A DNA stretch of 64,000 nucleotides. Origin: Gemmatimonadota bacterium. Its GTDB lineage: Bacteria > Gemmatimonadota > Gemmatimonadetes > Longimicrobiales > Gaopeijiaceae. The stretch covers positions 19,718-83,717 of the forward strand of contig JAQBXY010000013.1 of the NCBI GenBank assembly GCA_027623325.1, in the 5' to 3' direction. Of this stretch, positions 16,784 through 26,625 are shown piece by piece. Numbering within the stretch: the first letter of the stretch is position 1; each line of letters starts with the position of its first letter. The notes under the pieces are model-generated. The model made no database searches and was not told where the DNA came from. It worked only from the letters and a program-made list of their open reading frames with translations. A program made the translations under genes and the position numbers.

Positions 16784-18015
16784 TCGGACCGCTGCACAGG
16801 TGGTCGATCGACCCGAAGCTGGTTCTTGCCGTGTGTGCGCTCACGATCTTCGGCATCGCGATGATCTATTCGGCAGGGGTCGTATATGTGCCGAGCGAGG
16901 TAACGACCCGGGCTTGGCTTCGTCAGACCGCTTGGTTCGGGCTCGCACTCGTGGCTTTCACGGGTGCCTCCAGGGTCCCGCTCCGATGGATCGAGTGGCT
17001 TGCGATTCCGGCGTACACGATGAGCATGGTCCTTCTGGCTGTGACGCTCGTCATCGGCACCGGGCGGGGCACGGCAGCTGGTGTGAAGAGCTTCATCGAT
17101 CTCGGACCCGTCAGTTTTCAGCCTTCGGAGATCGCCAAGATCGCGACGATCCTCGCACTGGCTCGCCTCCTGTCGCAGCGGAACGCCGGGCTCACGACGC
17201 TTCGCGATTTGCTCGCTCCGGCGATGCTCGTCGCGCTCCCCCTCGCTCTCGTGCTTCGCCAACCCGACCTCGGCACCGCGATGGCGTTCGTCGGGATCTT
17301 GTTCGCGATGCTGTACTGGGCCGCGACCCCGGTGGCGTTGCTGTTGTTGGTTGCCAGCCCGGTTGTCGGGCTCTTTATGTCCTACAACACCACGGTCTGG
17401 TCGTGGTACATCATGGGCGTGATCGCCTTCCTGTACCTCTACCGATACCGGCTCTTTCTCTTCGAATCAGTCGCGGTGGTACTCGCGAATTTCGCGACCG
17501 CGACGATCTCGCGGCCGCTGTGGAACTCGCTAGCGGGATATCAGCAGAATCGGATTCTCGTGTTCCTCGATCCCGAAGTCGATCCGCGTGGCGCGGGCTA
17601 CCATATCATTCAGTCGAAGGTCGCAGTGGGGAGTGGCGGATTCGGCGGGCAGGGCTTCACGCTCGGAAGTCAGAAGCGTTTCGACTTCCTCCCGGAGCAG
17701 CATACCGACTTCATATTTAGCGTCGTCGGTGAGGAGTTGGGCTTCATAGGAACAGGGCTGGCCATCCTCTGTTTCGCCTATGTATTGGCGCGCCTCGTGC
17801 GCATGGCCGAGCACGCGACAGATCCCTTTGCCGGCCTGGTGCTCCTCGGTATCTTCGGGTCCTGGTTGGTCCACATTTTCGTGAACGTTGGCATGACCAT
17901 TGGAGTCGTGCCGATCACCGGGATCCCGCTTCCGTTCGTAAGTTATGGCGGGACCTTCTTGTTCATGTCTTGGGTCGCCGTGGCGATTGCCGTGCGCGTG
18001 GCCCACGAACGATGA
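16780..18015 (+). CDS. rodA: Peptidoglycan glycosyltransferase RodA (SEDS family)
   Basis: RodA is the SEDS-family glycan polymerase that works with PBP2. The protein is about 411 residues with roughly ten membrane segments. Family motifs include FQPSEIAKIATILALA, LRQPDLGTAM, the loop YQQNRILVFLDPEVDPRGAGYHIIQSKVAVGSGG and EQHTDFIFSVVGEELG, and the C-terminal GIPLPFVSYGGT. The ATG at 16780 overlaps the mrdA stop (ATGA). It ends the shape operon; a 32-base gap leads to accD. Confidence 0.97.
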   Translation: MIGPLHRWSIDPKLVLAVCALTIFGIAMIYSAGVVYVPSEVTTRAWLRQTAWFGLALVAFTGASRVPLRWIEWLAIPAYTMSMVLLAVTLVIGTGRGTAAGVKSFIDLGPVSFQPSEIAKIATILALARLLSQRNAGLTTLRDLLAPAMLVALPLALVLRQPDLGTAMAFVGILFAMLYWAATPVALLLLVASPVVGLFMSYNTTVWSWYIMGVIAFLYLYRYRLFLFESVAVVLANFATATISRPLWNSLAGYQQNRILVFLDPEVDPRGAGYHIIQSKVAVGSGGFGGQGFTLGSQKRFDFLPEQHTDFIFSVVGEELGFIGTGLAILCFAYVLARLVRMAEHATDPFAGLVLLGIFGSWLVHIFVNVGMTIGVVPITGIPLPFVSYGGTFLFMSWVAVAIAVRVAHER

Positions 18016-18047
18016 CGGACCGGTGTTTCTGCTGATATAGGAGTCCC

Positions 18048-18896
18048 ATGGCCTGGTTCCGGAAGGACAAGCAACCGCTCAAGGCACAGGACCGACGCGA
18101 CGTACCGACCGACGTCTTCGACAAGTGCAAAGGCTGCGGGGAGATCCTCTATCGGGAGAGACTCGCGCAGAACCTCAACGTTTGCCCGACGTGCGGCTAT
18201 CACCTCCGGGTCTCGGCGGATGCGTATGTCAGCCTCCTCCTGGACAGCGGGACCTTCAAGGAACTCGATGCGCACCTGAGGGCCGCGGATCCTCTGAACT
18301 TTACCGACCTCAAGCCCTACCCGGCGCGTATCGCAGCAGCCGAGGCGAAGGGCAAGAATGAGGGGGTCATAACCGGAACCGGCGAACTCGATGGGATCGA
18401 GGTCGCGTTGGCCGTGATGGACTTCGACTTCATCGGTGGCTCGATGGGTTCGGTCGTCGGTGAGAAGATTGCGCGAGTGGCACACGTGGCCCTGAAGTTC
18501 GAACGGCCCTTGCTCATCGTGAGCGCTTCGGGCGGGGCTCGCATGCAGGAAGGGATCTTCTCTCTGATGCAGATGGCCAAGACGTCGACGGTCCTGGCGA
18601 GAATCCACGAGGCCGGACTCCCGTTCATATCGATCTTGACCCACCCGACCACCGGGGGTGTAACCGCGTCGTTTGCGATGTTGGGGGACGTGAACATCGC
18701 CGAGCCGGGAGCGCTGATCGGCTTCGCCGGCCCGCGGGTGATCGAAGAGACCATCAAACAGGAACTCCCGAAGGGCTTTCAGCGGGCTGAGTTCCTTCAA
18801 GACCACGGAATGGTCGACCAGGTCGTCGACCGCCGTGAGCTCAAAGGGCTCATCGCGCGACTTCTACGGCATCAGTACGCGGGTTGGAAGGACTGA
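18048..18896 (+). CDS. accD: Acetyl-CoA carboxylase carboxyltransferase subunit beta
   Basis: AccD is the zinc-containing beta subunit of acetyl-CoA carboxyltransferase, which makes malonyl-CoA for fatty acid synthesis. The 282-residue protein has the N-terminal zinc ribbon (CKGCG...CPTCG, residues about 27-48), then the crotonase-like core with GSMGSVVGEKI, SASGGARMQEGIFSLMQMAK, HPTTGGVTASFAMLGDV and GFAGPRVIEETI. A TAGGAG Shine-Dalgarno lies upstream of the ATG. It overlaps the proposed folC start by 13 bases; accD-folC is a common pair. Confidence 0.97.
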   Translation: MAWFRKDKQPLKAQDRRDVPTDVFDKCKGCGEILYRERLAQNLNVCPTCGYHLRVSADAYVSLLLDSGTFKELDAHLRAADPLNFTDLKPYPARIAAAEAKGKNEGVITGTGELDGIEVALAVMDFDFIGGSMGSVVGEKIARVAHVALKFERPLLIVSASGGARMQEGIFSLMQMAKTSTVLARIHEAGLPFISILTHPTTGGVTASFAMLGDVNIAEPGALIGFAGPRVIEETIKQELPKGFQRAEFLQDHGMVDQVVDRRELKGLIARLLRHQYAGWKD

Positions 18897-20224
18897 CCGA
18901 CCGTCCGGCTTTCACCCCGGACCGGCTCGATCGGCCTTTTGCCGACCCGCTCGCAGGCCGGCTTTTCCCCCCCTTACGCGCGGGGATTGACTGGGGACTG
19001 GAGCGCACCGAACGGGCGCTCGCTGAACTCGGCGATCCGCACCGTGCCTACGCCACGCTGCATGTCGGCGGGACGAACGGGAAAGGGTCGGTCACGTCGA
19101 CCGTGGCTTCGATCATGCGACACAGCGGACGCGGCGCTGCCTGTTACACCTCCCCCCACCTGTGTTCGTTTCGAGAGCGTATCCTCATCGACGGCCTCCC
19201 GTTTTCGGAAGACCGGCTGCTGGAATACGCCGGGCAGGTCGTGGAGCCCGTAGTTCGTTTCGGACTCACCTTCTTCGAGGCCATCACGGTACTGGCGCTC
19301 CATGCGTTTGCCCATGAAGGCGTCGAGGTGGCCGTGATGGAGGTCGGCCTTGGCGGTCGACTCGACGCGACGAATGTGATTCGACCCGAGGTCTCCGCGG
19401 TCACCAACGTCGCGATGGACCATGCCGACTACCTCGGAGACACCCTGGCAAAGATCGCGCGTGAAAAAGGGGGAATCATGAAGGTGGGTGTCCCTTTCGT
19501 AACGGCCGAGGAGTCACCCGAGATCCTCGGGATCTTCCAAGACATGGCTGCGACGGTCGGGGCCCCGTTCGGGAACGTAGTCCCGAGCGGGCTGGGCCCC
19601 GTGGACGTTGCGGCGGACCACACCAGCCTGGTGCTGTCCACGCGGAGTTGGGGGGAGCTGGAACTGCGGACTCCTCTGGTCGGTCACCATCAGGCGACGA
19701 ATGCCGCGCTCGCGGTCGAAATGCTCGAGTGGTTGCGGCCCGAACTCAAGCCTGAAGCGTCGGCGATCGTCCGCGGCGTGGCGTCGGTGGACTATCACGG
19801 ACGGGATGAGGTGGTGCGCCTCGAGGGTCGTACTTGGCTGTTCGACGTCGCCCACAATACGGCAGGCATCCTCTCCCTGGTCGATACGATCGATCGCCTC
19901 GACTTGCCCCGACCGATGGTGGCCCTGGTGGGGGTCCTGGGTGACAAGGATTGGAAGAGCATGCTTCCGCAACTCCTTTCGCGCGTGGATCAGGCGATCC
20001 TGACTCAGCCGCCTTCCGCGCCGCCCGAGCGTCGCTGGGATCCCGACTCCGCGGCCGAGCAGATCGAATCTAAGACGGGGGTAAGGGTGGTAGAGGACTT
20101 CGTGGATGCCGTTTCGGAGGCGAGAGACCGGGCCGGCAACGGTACGGTGGTCGTGACCGGGTCGGTCCACACCGTCGGATGTGCCATGAGCTTGCTGGGC
20201 CTCGACCCGCTGGGGAGACTCTGA
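18884..20224 (+). CDS. folC: Bifunctional folylpolyglutamate synthase / dihydrofolate synthase
   Basis: FolC adds glutamate to dihydropteroate and to folates. The Mur-ligase-like protein is about 446 residues with ATP-binding GGTNGKGSVTSTVA, YTSPHLCSFRERI, EVGLGGRLDATNV and TNVAMDHADYLGDTLAKIAREKGGI. The C-terminal domain has GRDEVVRLEGRTWLFDVAHN and LVGVLGDKDW. The start is a TTG inside accD; no in-frame ATG occurs before the conserved core, so the exact start is uncertain. Confidence 0.94.
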   Translation: MEGLTDRPAFTPDRLDRPFADPLAGRLFPPLRAGIDWGLERTERALAELGDPHRAYATLHVGGTNGKGSVTSTVASIMRHSGRGAACYTSPHLCSFRERILIDGLPFSEDRLLEYAGQVVEPVVRFGLTFFEAITVLALHAFAHEGVEVAVMEVGLGGRLDATNVIRPEVSAVTNVAMDHADYLGDTLAKIAREKGGIMKVGVPFVTAEESPEILGIFQDMAATVGAPFGNVVPSGLGPVDVAADHTSLVLSTRSWGELELRTPLVGHHQATNAALAVEMLEWLRPELKPEASAIVRGVASVDYHGRDEVVRLEGRTWLFDVAHNTAGILSLVDTIDRLDLPRPMVALVGVLGDKDWKSMLPQLLSRVDQAILTQPPSAPPERRWDPDSAAEQIESKTGVRVVEDFVDAVSEARDRAGNGTVVVTGSVHTVGCAMSLLGLDPLGRL

Positions 20225-20307
20225 ACGAGTAGGGAGGACCGCGAAGGGGGGGCTCGCGAGTCCGTTCGGTTGAACTCTCCCCTCCGGGAGCTAGATTCCG
20301 CGCCACA

Positions 20308-21591
20308 ATGGCAACCTCCGAATTTGCGAGGCTTCCGGGATTCAGGGACTTCCCGCCGGAGGACTTCGCACTCCGCTCTCACATCCAGGAATCGTGGCGC
20401 CGCGTCTCTCGGCGGTACGGCTTCTTGGAGTACGATGGTCCCCCGCTGGAACCGCTCGGGCTGTACGTCGAGAAGAGCGGTGAGGAGATCGTCGCGCAGC
20501 TCTACCACTTTACCGACAAAGGTGACCGTGAGGTGGCGATGCGGCCCGAGATGACGCCCTCGCTCGCTCGCATCCTCGGCGAACGTAGCCGGGGTCTGAG
20601 CAAGCCCATCCGATGGTTCGCCATGCCACAGCTCTTCCGGTACGAGCGGCAGCAGCGCGGGCGCCTGCGCGAGCACTATCAGTGGAACGTGGACCTCGTC
20701 GGTGAGGCAGGGGTGTCGGCCGATTCGGAGATCGTCGCCATCGCCATCGACGGACTGCGCGCGCTGGGCCTCACTTCAGAGGACTTCGCCGCGCGGGTGT
20801 CGGATCGCCGTCTCTTGGTGGCGTTGCTCCGAGTGATCGGCGTCGAGGAAGCCCGCCTCCCGGCGGCCTTTGTCGTCATCGACAAGATCGAGAGGATGCC
20901 CCCCGAAAAGGCCGTCAAGACGCTGCGGACCGAAGTAGGGCTCGATGAGGAGCAGGTCTCGACGTTGATGGGGCTGCTCGACTCGACTTCCCTGGACGCC
21001 CTCGCGGAGGGCTTCGGAGGCGACCGCGGGGTGGCCCCTGAACTGGACCGACTCCGCGAGTACTTCGCGTCGCTCGAGGCCATGGGACTCGCGGACTTCG
21101 TGCAGCTGGATCTGCGTATCGTCCGCGGACTCGCCTATTACACGGGGATCGTTTTCGAACTCTTCGACCGCCGCGGGGAGCTGCGGGCCATTTGTGGAGG
21201 AGGGCGTTACGATCGCTTGCTGGAGTTGGTCGGTGGGGAGCCCCTCCCAGCCGTCGGGTTCGGCATGGGTGATGTCGTGTTAGGGGAACTCCTCCATGAC
21301 CGAGGCTTGGTTCCAGCCTATTCGAGGGATCTCGACTATTTCATCGTGCCCGTCACGCCCGCCCTGAAGAACGAGTCGCTTCGTATCGCTCAAGCGCTGC
21401 GGGAGCGGGGCCATAGTGTCGCCTATGCGCTCAAGGAACAGGCCGTGGCCAAACAGATGAAGGCCGCGACCCGTGAGGGCGCTCGTACGGTCCTGGTCGT
21501 CGGACCGGAGGAAATCGAGCGGGGATGCGTCGTTGCCCGAGACATGGCGTCCGGGGAGGAACGCGAAGTGCCGTTGAGTGACTTCGGGTGA
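20308..21591 (+). CDS. hisS: Histidyl-tRNA synthetase
   Basis: HisRS charges tRNA-His. The 427-residue class II synthetase shows motif 1 around GFRDFPPEDF, motif 2 as FRYERQQRGRLREHYQWNVD, the histidine-binding RIVRGLAYYTGIVFEL and motif 3 GGGRYDRLLELVGGEPLPAVGFGMG. The last 90 residues are an anticodon-binding fold (DYFIVPVTPALKNES onward), which separates it from the shorter HisZ. RGLAYYTG instead of the usual bacterial RGLDYY resembles eukaryote-like HisRS. It is preceded by an 83-base gap and overlaps the next gene by 4 bases. Confidence 0.93.
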   Translation: MATSEFARLPGFRDFPPEDFALRSHIQESWRRVSRRYGFLEYDGPPLEPLGLYVEKSGEEIVAQLYHFTDKGDREVAMRPEMTPSLARILGERSRGLSKPIRWFAMPQLFRYERQQRGRLREHYQWNVDLVGEAGVSADSEIVAIAIDGLRALGLTSEDFAARVSDRRLLVALLRVIGVEEARLPAAFVVIDKIERMPPEKAVKTLRTEVGLDEEQVSTLMGLLDSTSLDALAEGFGGDRGVAPELDRLREYFASLEAMGLADFVQLDLRIVRGLAYYTGIVFELFDRRGELRAICGGGRYDRLLELVGGEPLPAVGFGMGDVVLGELLHDRGLVPAYSRDLDYFIVPVTPALKNESLRIAQALRERGHSVAYALKEQAVAKQMKAATREGARTVLVVGPEEIERGCVVARDMASGEEREVPLSDFG

Positions 21592-21929
21592 GCCGCGGAG
21601 AGCGCACCCGGCCTACCGCAGACACCCCGAGTCGGGCAGATCGAGAAGCTGCTGAGGCTGCGCTCCTGGTGATCCGCCGCGCGATCCGCCGCCTGGACCT
21701 TCTCGAATGGGTGATCTTCCTCGTCGGGGCTGTGCTCGCGGGTTTGGGTGGCGCCTTGATCGCGTGGGTTCTGGCGCCGATGGTGAGCTGGGGCTTCCGT
21801 CCCATCTGGATCGGTGTGTCCTTCCTGCTCTTCGTGCTACCGGGCACCGCTGCGATCATCAGAATACGACGGGACGCGCGTACATACGCGGACCGAGCTG
21901 AAGGCAAACGGATGAGAGACGATGGCTGA
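21588..21929 (+). CDS. Small two-span membrane protein, function unknown
   Basis: A 113-residue protein with a GTG start overlapping the hisS stop and an end overlapping the proS start, so it is translated within the chain. The N-terminal 36 residues are charged and helical (RADREAAEAAL...RRLDLLEW). Two hydrophobic segments follow at about 40-64 and 72-91. The C-terminus is basic (RIRRDARTYADRAEGKR), which suggests a cytoplasmic tail. I do not recognise a family. Its place between two synthetase genes may be only positional. Confidence 0.7.
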   Translation: MSRGERTRPTADTPSRADREAAEAALLVIRRAIRRLDLLEWVIFLVGAVLAGLGGALIAWVLAPMVSWGFRPIWIGVSFLLFVLPGTAAIIRIRRDARTYADRAEGKRMRDDG

Positions 21930-23382
21930 CGACAAGAAGTTGACCCGACGAGACGAGGACTTCGCGGCTTGGTACAACGAAGTCGTGCTCCGATCTGAAT
22001 TGGCAGACTATTCGCCCGTGAAGGGCAGCATGGTCATTCGCCCCTGGGGCTACGGCATCTGGGAGAACATGCAACGGGCTCTCGACGACATGTTCAAGGA
22101 AACCGGGCACGAGAACGCCTATTTCCCACTCCTCATCCCGATGAGCTTCATTGAACGGGAGAAGGAGCACATCGAGGGGTTCGCCCCCGAGCTGGCCGTG
22201 GTCACACAGGCCGGCGGAAAGGTGCTCGAGGAGCCCTATGTGATTCGGCCGACCTCAGAGACGATCATCTACTCGATGTACGCGAAGTGGGTGCAGAGTT
22301 ATCGGGACCTCCCGGTTCTGATGAATCAGTGGGCCAACGTGGTGCGATGGGAGATGCGCACGCGTCTGTTCTTGCGGACGTCGGAGTTCCTCTGGCAAGA
22401 GGGTCACACCGCCCACGCCACCGCGGAGGAAGCGGAGGAAGAGACGCTTCTCATCCTCGGGATCTATCGGAAGTTCATGGAGGACTGGATCGGGATGCCT
22501 CCGATCACGGGGCTCAAGTCGGAGTCCGAGAAGTTCGCGGGTGCCGTGCGGAGTTACTGCTGCGAAGCCCTGATGCAAGACAACAAGGCTCTGCAGGCGG
22601 GCACTTCACACTTTCTCGGCCAGAATTTCGCGAAACAGTTCGACCTCAAGTTCCAGACCGAGGCCGGCGAGGAGGAATATGCCTGGAATACGTCGTGGGG
22701 CGTTTCCACCCGACTCGTGGGTGGGATGGTCATGACGCACGGCGACGACGACGGGCTTGTCGTGCCGCCCCGCTTGGCACCCGTTCAGGTCGTGATCGTA
22801 CCGATCTTGCGCGGCGATGAAACGGGACCCTTGCGCGACAAGGTGGATGAGGTCGCGGCCCGTCTGAAGGCGGCGGGTGTGCGGGTGAAGATCGACGCCC
22901 GGGAGAATCTCTCGCCCGGCGCGAAATACTATGAATGGGAACGAAAGGGTGTCCCGTTCCGGCTCGAGATCGGACCCAGAGATCTCGAGAGCGGTCAGGT
23001 AGCCCTCGCCCGTCGACTCACCCCCGAGGGGGAGAAACGAAAGCTCTTCCTTCCCGAGGGGCAGGCAATTGCTGAACTCCCAGCCCGACTCGAGTCGTTT
23101 CAGACCGAGTTGAAGCTTGCCGCCCTCGCTCGTCGGGAGGCGAATACGGTGAGGGGGGTCAAGAGCGTCGACGCACTACAGGAAGCGTTCGATGGAGGGG
23201 CTGGTTTCGTCTACACCGGGTGGAACGGCGACGCGGCGGTAGAGGAGACCATCAAGGAGCGCATGAAGGCCACCATCCGAGCCCTACCGGGAGAGGAATT
23301 CCGGTCCGGCGAGACACCCGACACCTGTGTGTCCGGGAACGGCAGTTCCGTTGCGGAGGTGGCTTGGGCGCGAGCCTATTGA
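21922..23382 (+). CDS. proS: Prolyl-tRNA synthetase, eukaryote/archaeal-like type
   Basis: ProRS charges tRNA-Pro. The 486-residue protein is the short form without the bacterial editing insertion. It shows SPVKGSMVIRPWGYGIWENM, YFPLLIPMSF, RPTSETIIYSMYAKWV, motif 2 as RWEMRTRLFLRTSEFLWQEGHTAH, the substrate loop QAGTSHFLGQNFAKQF and motif 3 GVSTRLVGGMVMTHGDD. An anticodon-binding domain and the type-specific C-terminal region ending in Tyr follow; the C-terminal zinc Cys set looks reduced. It overlaps lysA by 4 bases. Confidence 0.96.
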   Translation: MADDKKLTRRDEDFAAWYNEVVLRSELADYSPVKGSMVIRPWGYGIWENMQRALDDMFKETGHENAYFPLLIPMSFIEREKEHIEGFAPELAVVTQAGGKVLEEPYVIRPTSETIIYSMYAKWVQSYRDLPVLMNQWANVVRWEMRTRLFLRTSEFLWQEGHTAHATAEEAEEETLLILGIYRKFMEDWIGMPPITGLKSESEKFAGAVRSYCCEALMQDNKALQAGTSHFLGQNFAKQFDLKFQTEAGEEEYAWNTSWGVSTRLVGGMVMTHGDDDGLVVPPRLAPVQVVIVPILRGDETGPLRDKVDEVAARLKAAGVRVKIDARENLSPGAKYYEWERKGVPFRLEIGPRDLESGQVALARRLTPEGEKRKLFLPEGQAIAELPARLESFQTELKLAALARREANTVRGVKSVDALQEAFDGGAGFVYTGWNGDAAVEETIKERMKATIRALPGEEFRSGETPDTCVSGNGSSVAEVAWARAY

Positions 23383-24626
23383 CCGGGCCATTTCCCCGAG
23401 TTGAGGGGGAGCTCCACTGCGGCCAGGTCGCCGCCGAAGAGTTGGCGGTGCGCTACGGCACGCCACTCTACGTCTACGATGTGGGCTGGATCCGGGCGCA
23501 GGCGGAGGCCTTTCGCTCCGCCTTCGCCGGTGTGGACCATCTCCTCGCCTATTCCGTGAAGGCGAACGGGAATCTTTCGATTCTCCGGGCGTTGAACAAT
23601 CTGGGATGCGGGGCGGATATCACGAGCGGCGGGGAGTTGTTCCGGGCCCGGCGGGCTGGGATTCCTCCGGAGCGGATCGTCTTCGCCGGCGTCGGGAAGA
23701 CTCGCGAGGAGATCGCGGCTGCACTGAAAGAAGACATCCTCGCCTTCAACGTCGAGAGCCGATCTGAACTGGAGCGCCTCGAGGAAATCGCGCGTGAGAT
23801 GGGCGTCCGAGCTCGATTCGGCGTGCGGGTGAATCCCGATGTCCACGCGCTCACTCCGCACGCGTACACGCGGACGGGCCACTCTCAGACCAAATTCGGC
23901 GTGCCCTGGTCCGAGACGCGCGACCTGTACGAATGGGCTCTCGGGCGTGAGCATCTGCAGGCGGTCGGAATCGACGTACACATCGGCTCACAGATCGTCG
24001 ACCCGGCCCCCTATGCCCAAGCCCTGGATCGAGTCCTTGATTTGGCCAGCGAGCTTCGCAGCGAGGGTGTGCCGCTGGACTTCATCGACATCGGCGGTGG
24101 CTACGGGATCAGTTATGGCGGCGAGCCAGCCATGGATGTGAGGCAGCTGGCTGGGGAGATCGTGCCCCGCGTGTCCGAGGCCGGTCTTCGTCTGATCCTC
24201 GAGCCCGGTCGCGCCCTGGTCGGTGAAGCCGGGATCCTGCTGACGCGGGTCCAATACGTGAAACGGAATGGCGAAAAGACGTTCGTCGTTGTCGACGGGG
24301 GCATGAGCGAATTGATCCGCCCCAGTCACTATGGTGGGTATCATGAGATCGAGGGTGTGGGCGTCACGGCCGGCCGTTCTGTGGAACGCGTCGACGTCGT
24401 GGGACCGATCTGCGAGACAGGCGATTTCTTCGCGCTCGACCGCGACATGCCGCTTCCGAAGCAGGGTGAGTTGCTGGCGGTTCGGACGGTCGGCGCCTAC
24501 GGCTTCTCCATGGCATCCAATTACAATGGTCGTCTGCGACCGGCCGAAGCGCTCGTGGATGGCACCGACTCCCGGCTCATACGTCGTCGGGAAACCTTTG
24601 AAGATCTGATTCGCGGGGAAGAATGA
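23379..24626 (+). CDS. lysA: Diaminopimelate decarboxylase
   Basis: LysA decarboxylates meso-diaminopimelate to lysine using PLP. The protein is about 415 residues from the TTG at 23379, which overlaps the proS stop. Motifs: TPLYVYD, the PLP lysine in [63 protein letters not shown]-like [24 protein letters not shown], and the active-site CETGDFFA. Upstream residues in this frame are proS read out of frame. A DapL-like aminotransferase lies at 44.4 kb, so DAP/lysine genes are split in the window. Confidence 0.97.
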   Translation: MTGPFPRVEGELHCGQVAAEELAVRYGTPLYVYDVGWIRAQAEAFRSAFAGVDHLLAYSVKANGNLSILRALNNLGCGADITSGGELFRARRAGIPPERIVFAGVGKTREEIAAALKEDILAFNVESRSELERLEEIAREMGVRARFGVRVNPDVHALTPHAYTRTGHSQTKFGVPWSETRDLYEWALGREHLQAVGIDVHIGSQIVDPAPYAQALDRVLDLASELRSEGVPLDFIDIGGGYGISYGGEPAMDVRQLAGEIVPRVSEAGLRLILEPGRALVGEAGILLTRVQYVKRNGEKTFVVVDGGMSELIRPSHYGGYHEIEGVGVTAGRSVERVDVVGPICETGDFFALDRDMPLPKQGELLAVRTVGAYGFSMASNYNGRLRPAEALVDGTDSRLIRRRETFEDLIRGEE

Positions 24627-26173
24627 GTCACGAACACGATCGCGTCCTGATTCTGGACTTCGGATCCCAGTTTACTCAGTTGATCGCGCGGCGAATTCGC
24701 GAGGAGAGCGTCTACTGCGAGATCCATCCGCCGACGCGAACCCTGGAGTGGATTCGGGACTGGGCCCCCGCGGCGATCATACTCTCCGGTGGTCCGAACT
24801 CGGTCTATGACGAAGGCGTACCGGACTTCGATCCCGAGCTGTTGAAGTCAGGTATTCCCATTCTCGGCATCTGTTACGGAATGCAGTTGATCGCTCAGAT
24901 GGAGGGATCGAAGGTCCTCCACGGGCACCGTGAGTATGGCCGGGCGGAACTGACCGTTCAGGAAGCCACCGGGCTCTTCGCCGGCTTCGACGAGGGAGGT
25001 CAAACCACGGTATGGTGCTCCCACGGCGACCACGTCGACGATCCGCCGGAAGGATATGAGCGCCTGGCGTCGACCCATACGCTTCCGACGGCGGCGTTCC
25101 GGGCGCGCGACCGAAAGATCTACGGCGTCCAGTTTCACCCCGAGGTCGCGCACACGAAGCGGGGGGACGAGATCCTCTCGAACTTTCTCTTCGAGGTCGC
25201 GGGTTGCCGACCCACATGGACGCCAGATGCATTCGTCGAGGATACCATCGAGAAGATTCGTGCGCAGATCGGGGACCGCGCAGCGATCTGTGGCCTCTCG
25301 GGAGGCGTCGACTCGTCGGTGGCGGCGTTGCTCGTGCATCGCGCGATCGGCGACCGTCTCACGTGCATCTTTGTCGACCACGGCCTCCTTCGCAAAGGCG
25401 AGCGCCAGCAGGTCGAGACGATGTTCCGCTCCCACTACGACATGAAGCTCGTCGTCGAGGATGCATCGGAGCTCTTCCTGGCCGACCTGGCGGGGATCAG
25501 CGATCCGGAGGCCAAACGCAAGGCGATCGGAAAGCGCTTCATCGAAGTGTTCGAAGCCACGGCCGAACGTGAGGGCACCGGGGCCGAATTTCTGGTCCAG
25601 GGCACACTGTATCCCGACGTGATCGAGTCGGTGTCGGCGGGCGGGCCGTCCGTGATGATCAAGTCTCATCACAACGTCGGAGGCCTGCCCGAGGACATGC
25701 CCTTCGAGCTCGTCGAACCGCTGCGGGAGCTGTTCAAGGACGAGGTGCGGGCAGTGGGTCGAGAACTCGGGCTGCCACAGCAGTTCGTGGGCCGCCATCC
25801 CTTTCCCGGTCCCGGACTCGCGATCCGTGTCCTCGGAGACATCACGAAGGAACGCCTCGCGGTGCTCCGAGAAGCCGACGCGATCTACCTCGACGAGATT
25901 CGGGCCGCTGGCTTGTACGATTCGATCTGGCAGGCCTTCGCCGTACTGCTGCCGGTGCAGTCCGTCGGGGTGATGGGAGACGCCCGTACCTATGAGAACG
26001 TACTCGCACTCCGAGCGGTGACCTCGCGTGACGGCATGACCGCGGACTGGTTCCACTTTCCACACGAAGTGCTCGGAACGATCTCGACGCGGATCATCAA
26101 CGAGGTCCGCGGCGTGAATCGGGTCACCTACGACATCAGCTCGAAGCCTCCCGCGACCATCGAATGGGAGTGA
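24623..26173 (+). CDS. guaA: GMP synthase (glutamine-hydrolysing)
   Basis: GuaA converts XMP to GMP with glutamine and ATP. The 516-residue protein has the class I amidotransferase domain with the nucleophile in GICYGMQ, and the His-Glu pair in [11 protein letters not shown]. The ATP-pyrophosphatase domain shows the PP-loop [14 protein letters not shown], and the dimerisation domain contains [16 protein letters not shown] and ends with KPPATIEWE. The start overlaps the lysA stop (ATGA). The stop abuts the stop of the converging ridA gene with no spacer. Confidence 0.98.
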   Translation: MSHEHDRVLILDFGSQFTQLIARRIREESVYCEIHPPTRTLEWIRDWAPAAIILSGGPNSVYDEGVPDFDPELLKSGIPILGICYGMQLIAQMEGSKVLHGHREYGRAELTVQEATGLFAGFDEGGQTTVWCSHGDHVDDPPEGYERLASTHTLPTAAFRARDRKIYGVQFHPEVAHTKRGDEILSNFLFEVAGCRPTWTPDAFVEDTIEKIRAQIGDRAAICGLSGGVDSSVAALLVHRAIGDRLTCIFVDHGLLRKGERQQVETMFRSHYDMKLVVEDASELFLADLAGISDPEAKRKAIGKRFIEVFEATAEREGTGAEFLVQGTLYPDVIESVSAGGPSVMIKSHHNVGGLPEDMPFELVEPLRELFKDEVRAVGRELGLPQQFVGRHPFPGPGLAIRVLGDITKERLAVLREADAIYLDEIRAAGLYDSIWQAFAVLLPVQSVGVMGDARTYENVLALRAVTSRDGMTADWFHFPHEVLGTISTRIINEVRGVNRVTYDISSKPPATIEWE

Positions 26174-26569
26174 CTAGGTCGACACCACTGCGTCGGCCTC
26201 GATCTCGATCAACATGTCGGGGTGAATCAAGCGGCTCACCTCGACCATCGTCGTCGTGGGCGGATGCTCACCGAACACCTCGTGGTGAGCGCGACCGAAG
26301 TCGGCCCAGAGCCCGATATCGGTGACGAACATGCGCGTGCGGGTCACGTGCTGGACGCCCGCTCCGAGTCCGGCGAGCGCGTCTCGCACGATCTCGAGGC
26401 AGCGGATCGTTTGTGCGTAGGCGTCACCCGGCTGGTGCACGGTCCCGTCCGGGTTGACCGCTGCGGTGCCCGTTACGAAGATCTGTCCGCCCGCGCGAAG
26501 GGCTCTGCAATAGCCGACTTCGTTCTCCCAGGGAGCGCCACTGAATACGCGTTGGAACGACACTTGCAA
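26174..26569 (-). CDS. ridA: RidA/YjgF family protein
   Basis: RidA-type proteins hydrolyse reactive enamine/imine intermediates made by PLP enzymes such as threonine dehydratase. The 131-residue protein has GYCRALRAGGQIFVTGTAA, TRTRMFVTDI and a C-terminal EVSRLIHPDMLIEIEADAV, where the Arg corresponds to the catalytic Arg of active RidA. The subfamily is not the canonical short RidA, so the exact substrate is uncertain. It converges on guaA. A threonine dehydratase remnant lies about 1.5 kb away, which may or may not be related. Confidence 0.9.
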   Translation of the reverse strand: MQVSFQRVFSGAPWENEVGYCRALRAGGQIFVTGTAAVNPDGTVHQPGDAYAQTIRCLEIVRDALAGLGAGVQHVTRTRMFVTDIGLWADFGRAHHEVFGEHPPTTTMVEVSRLIHPDMLIEIEADAVVST

Positions 26570-26625
26570 CTCCGGGTGTCAAATGAATCTGCGGGACGAT
26601 ACCACGAACCTCATGGAGGACTCCA

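Noticed and set aside
20308..21591. HisZ (ATP phosphoribosyltransferase regulatory subunit)
   Set aside because: The protein has a full C-terminal anticodon-binding domain and intact motif 2 and histidine-binding loop, which HisZ lacks.
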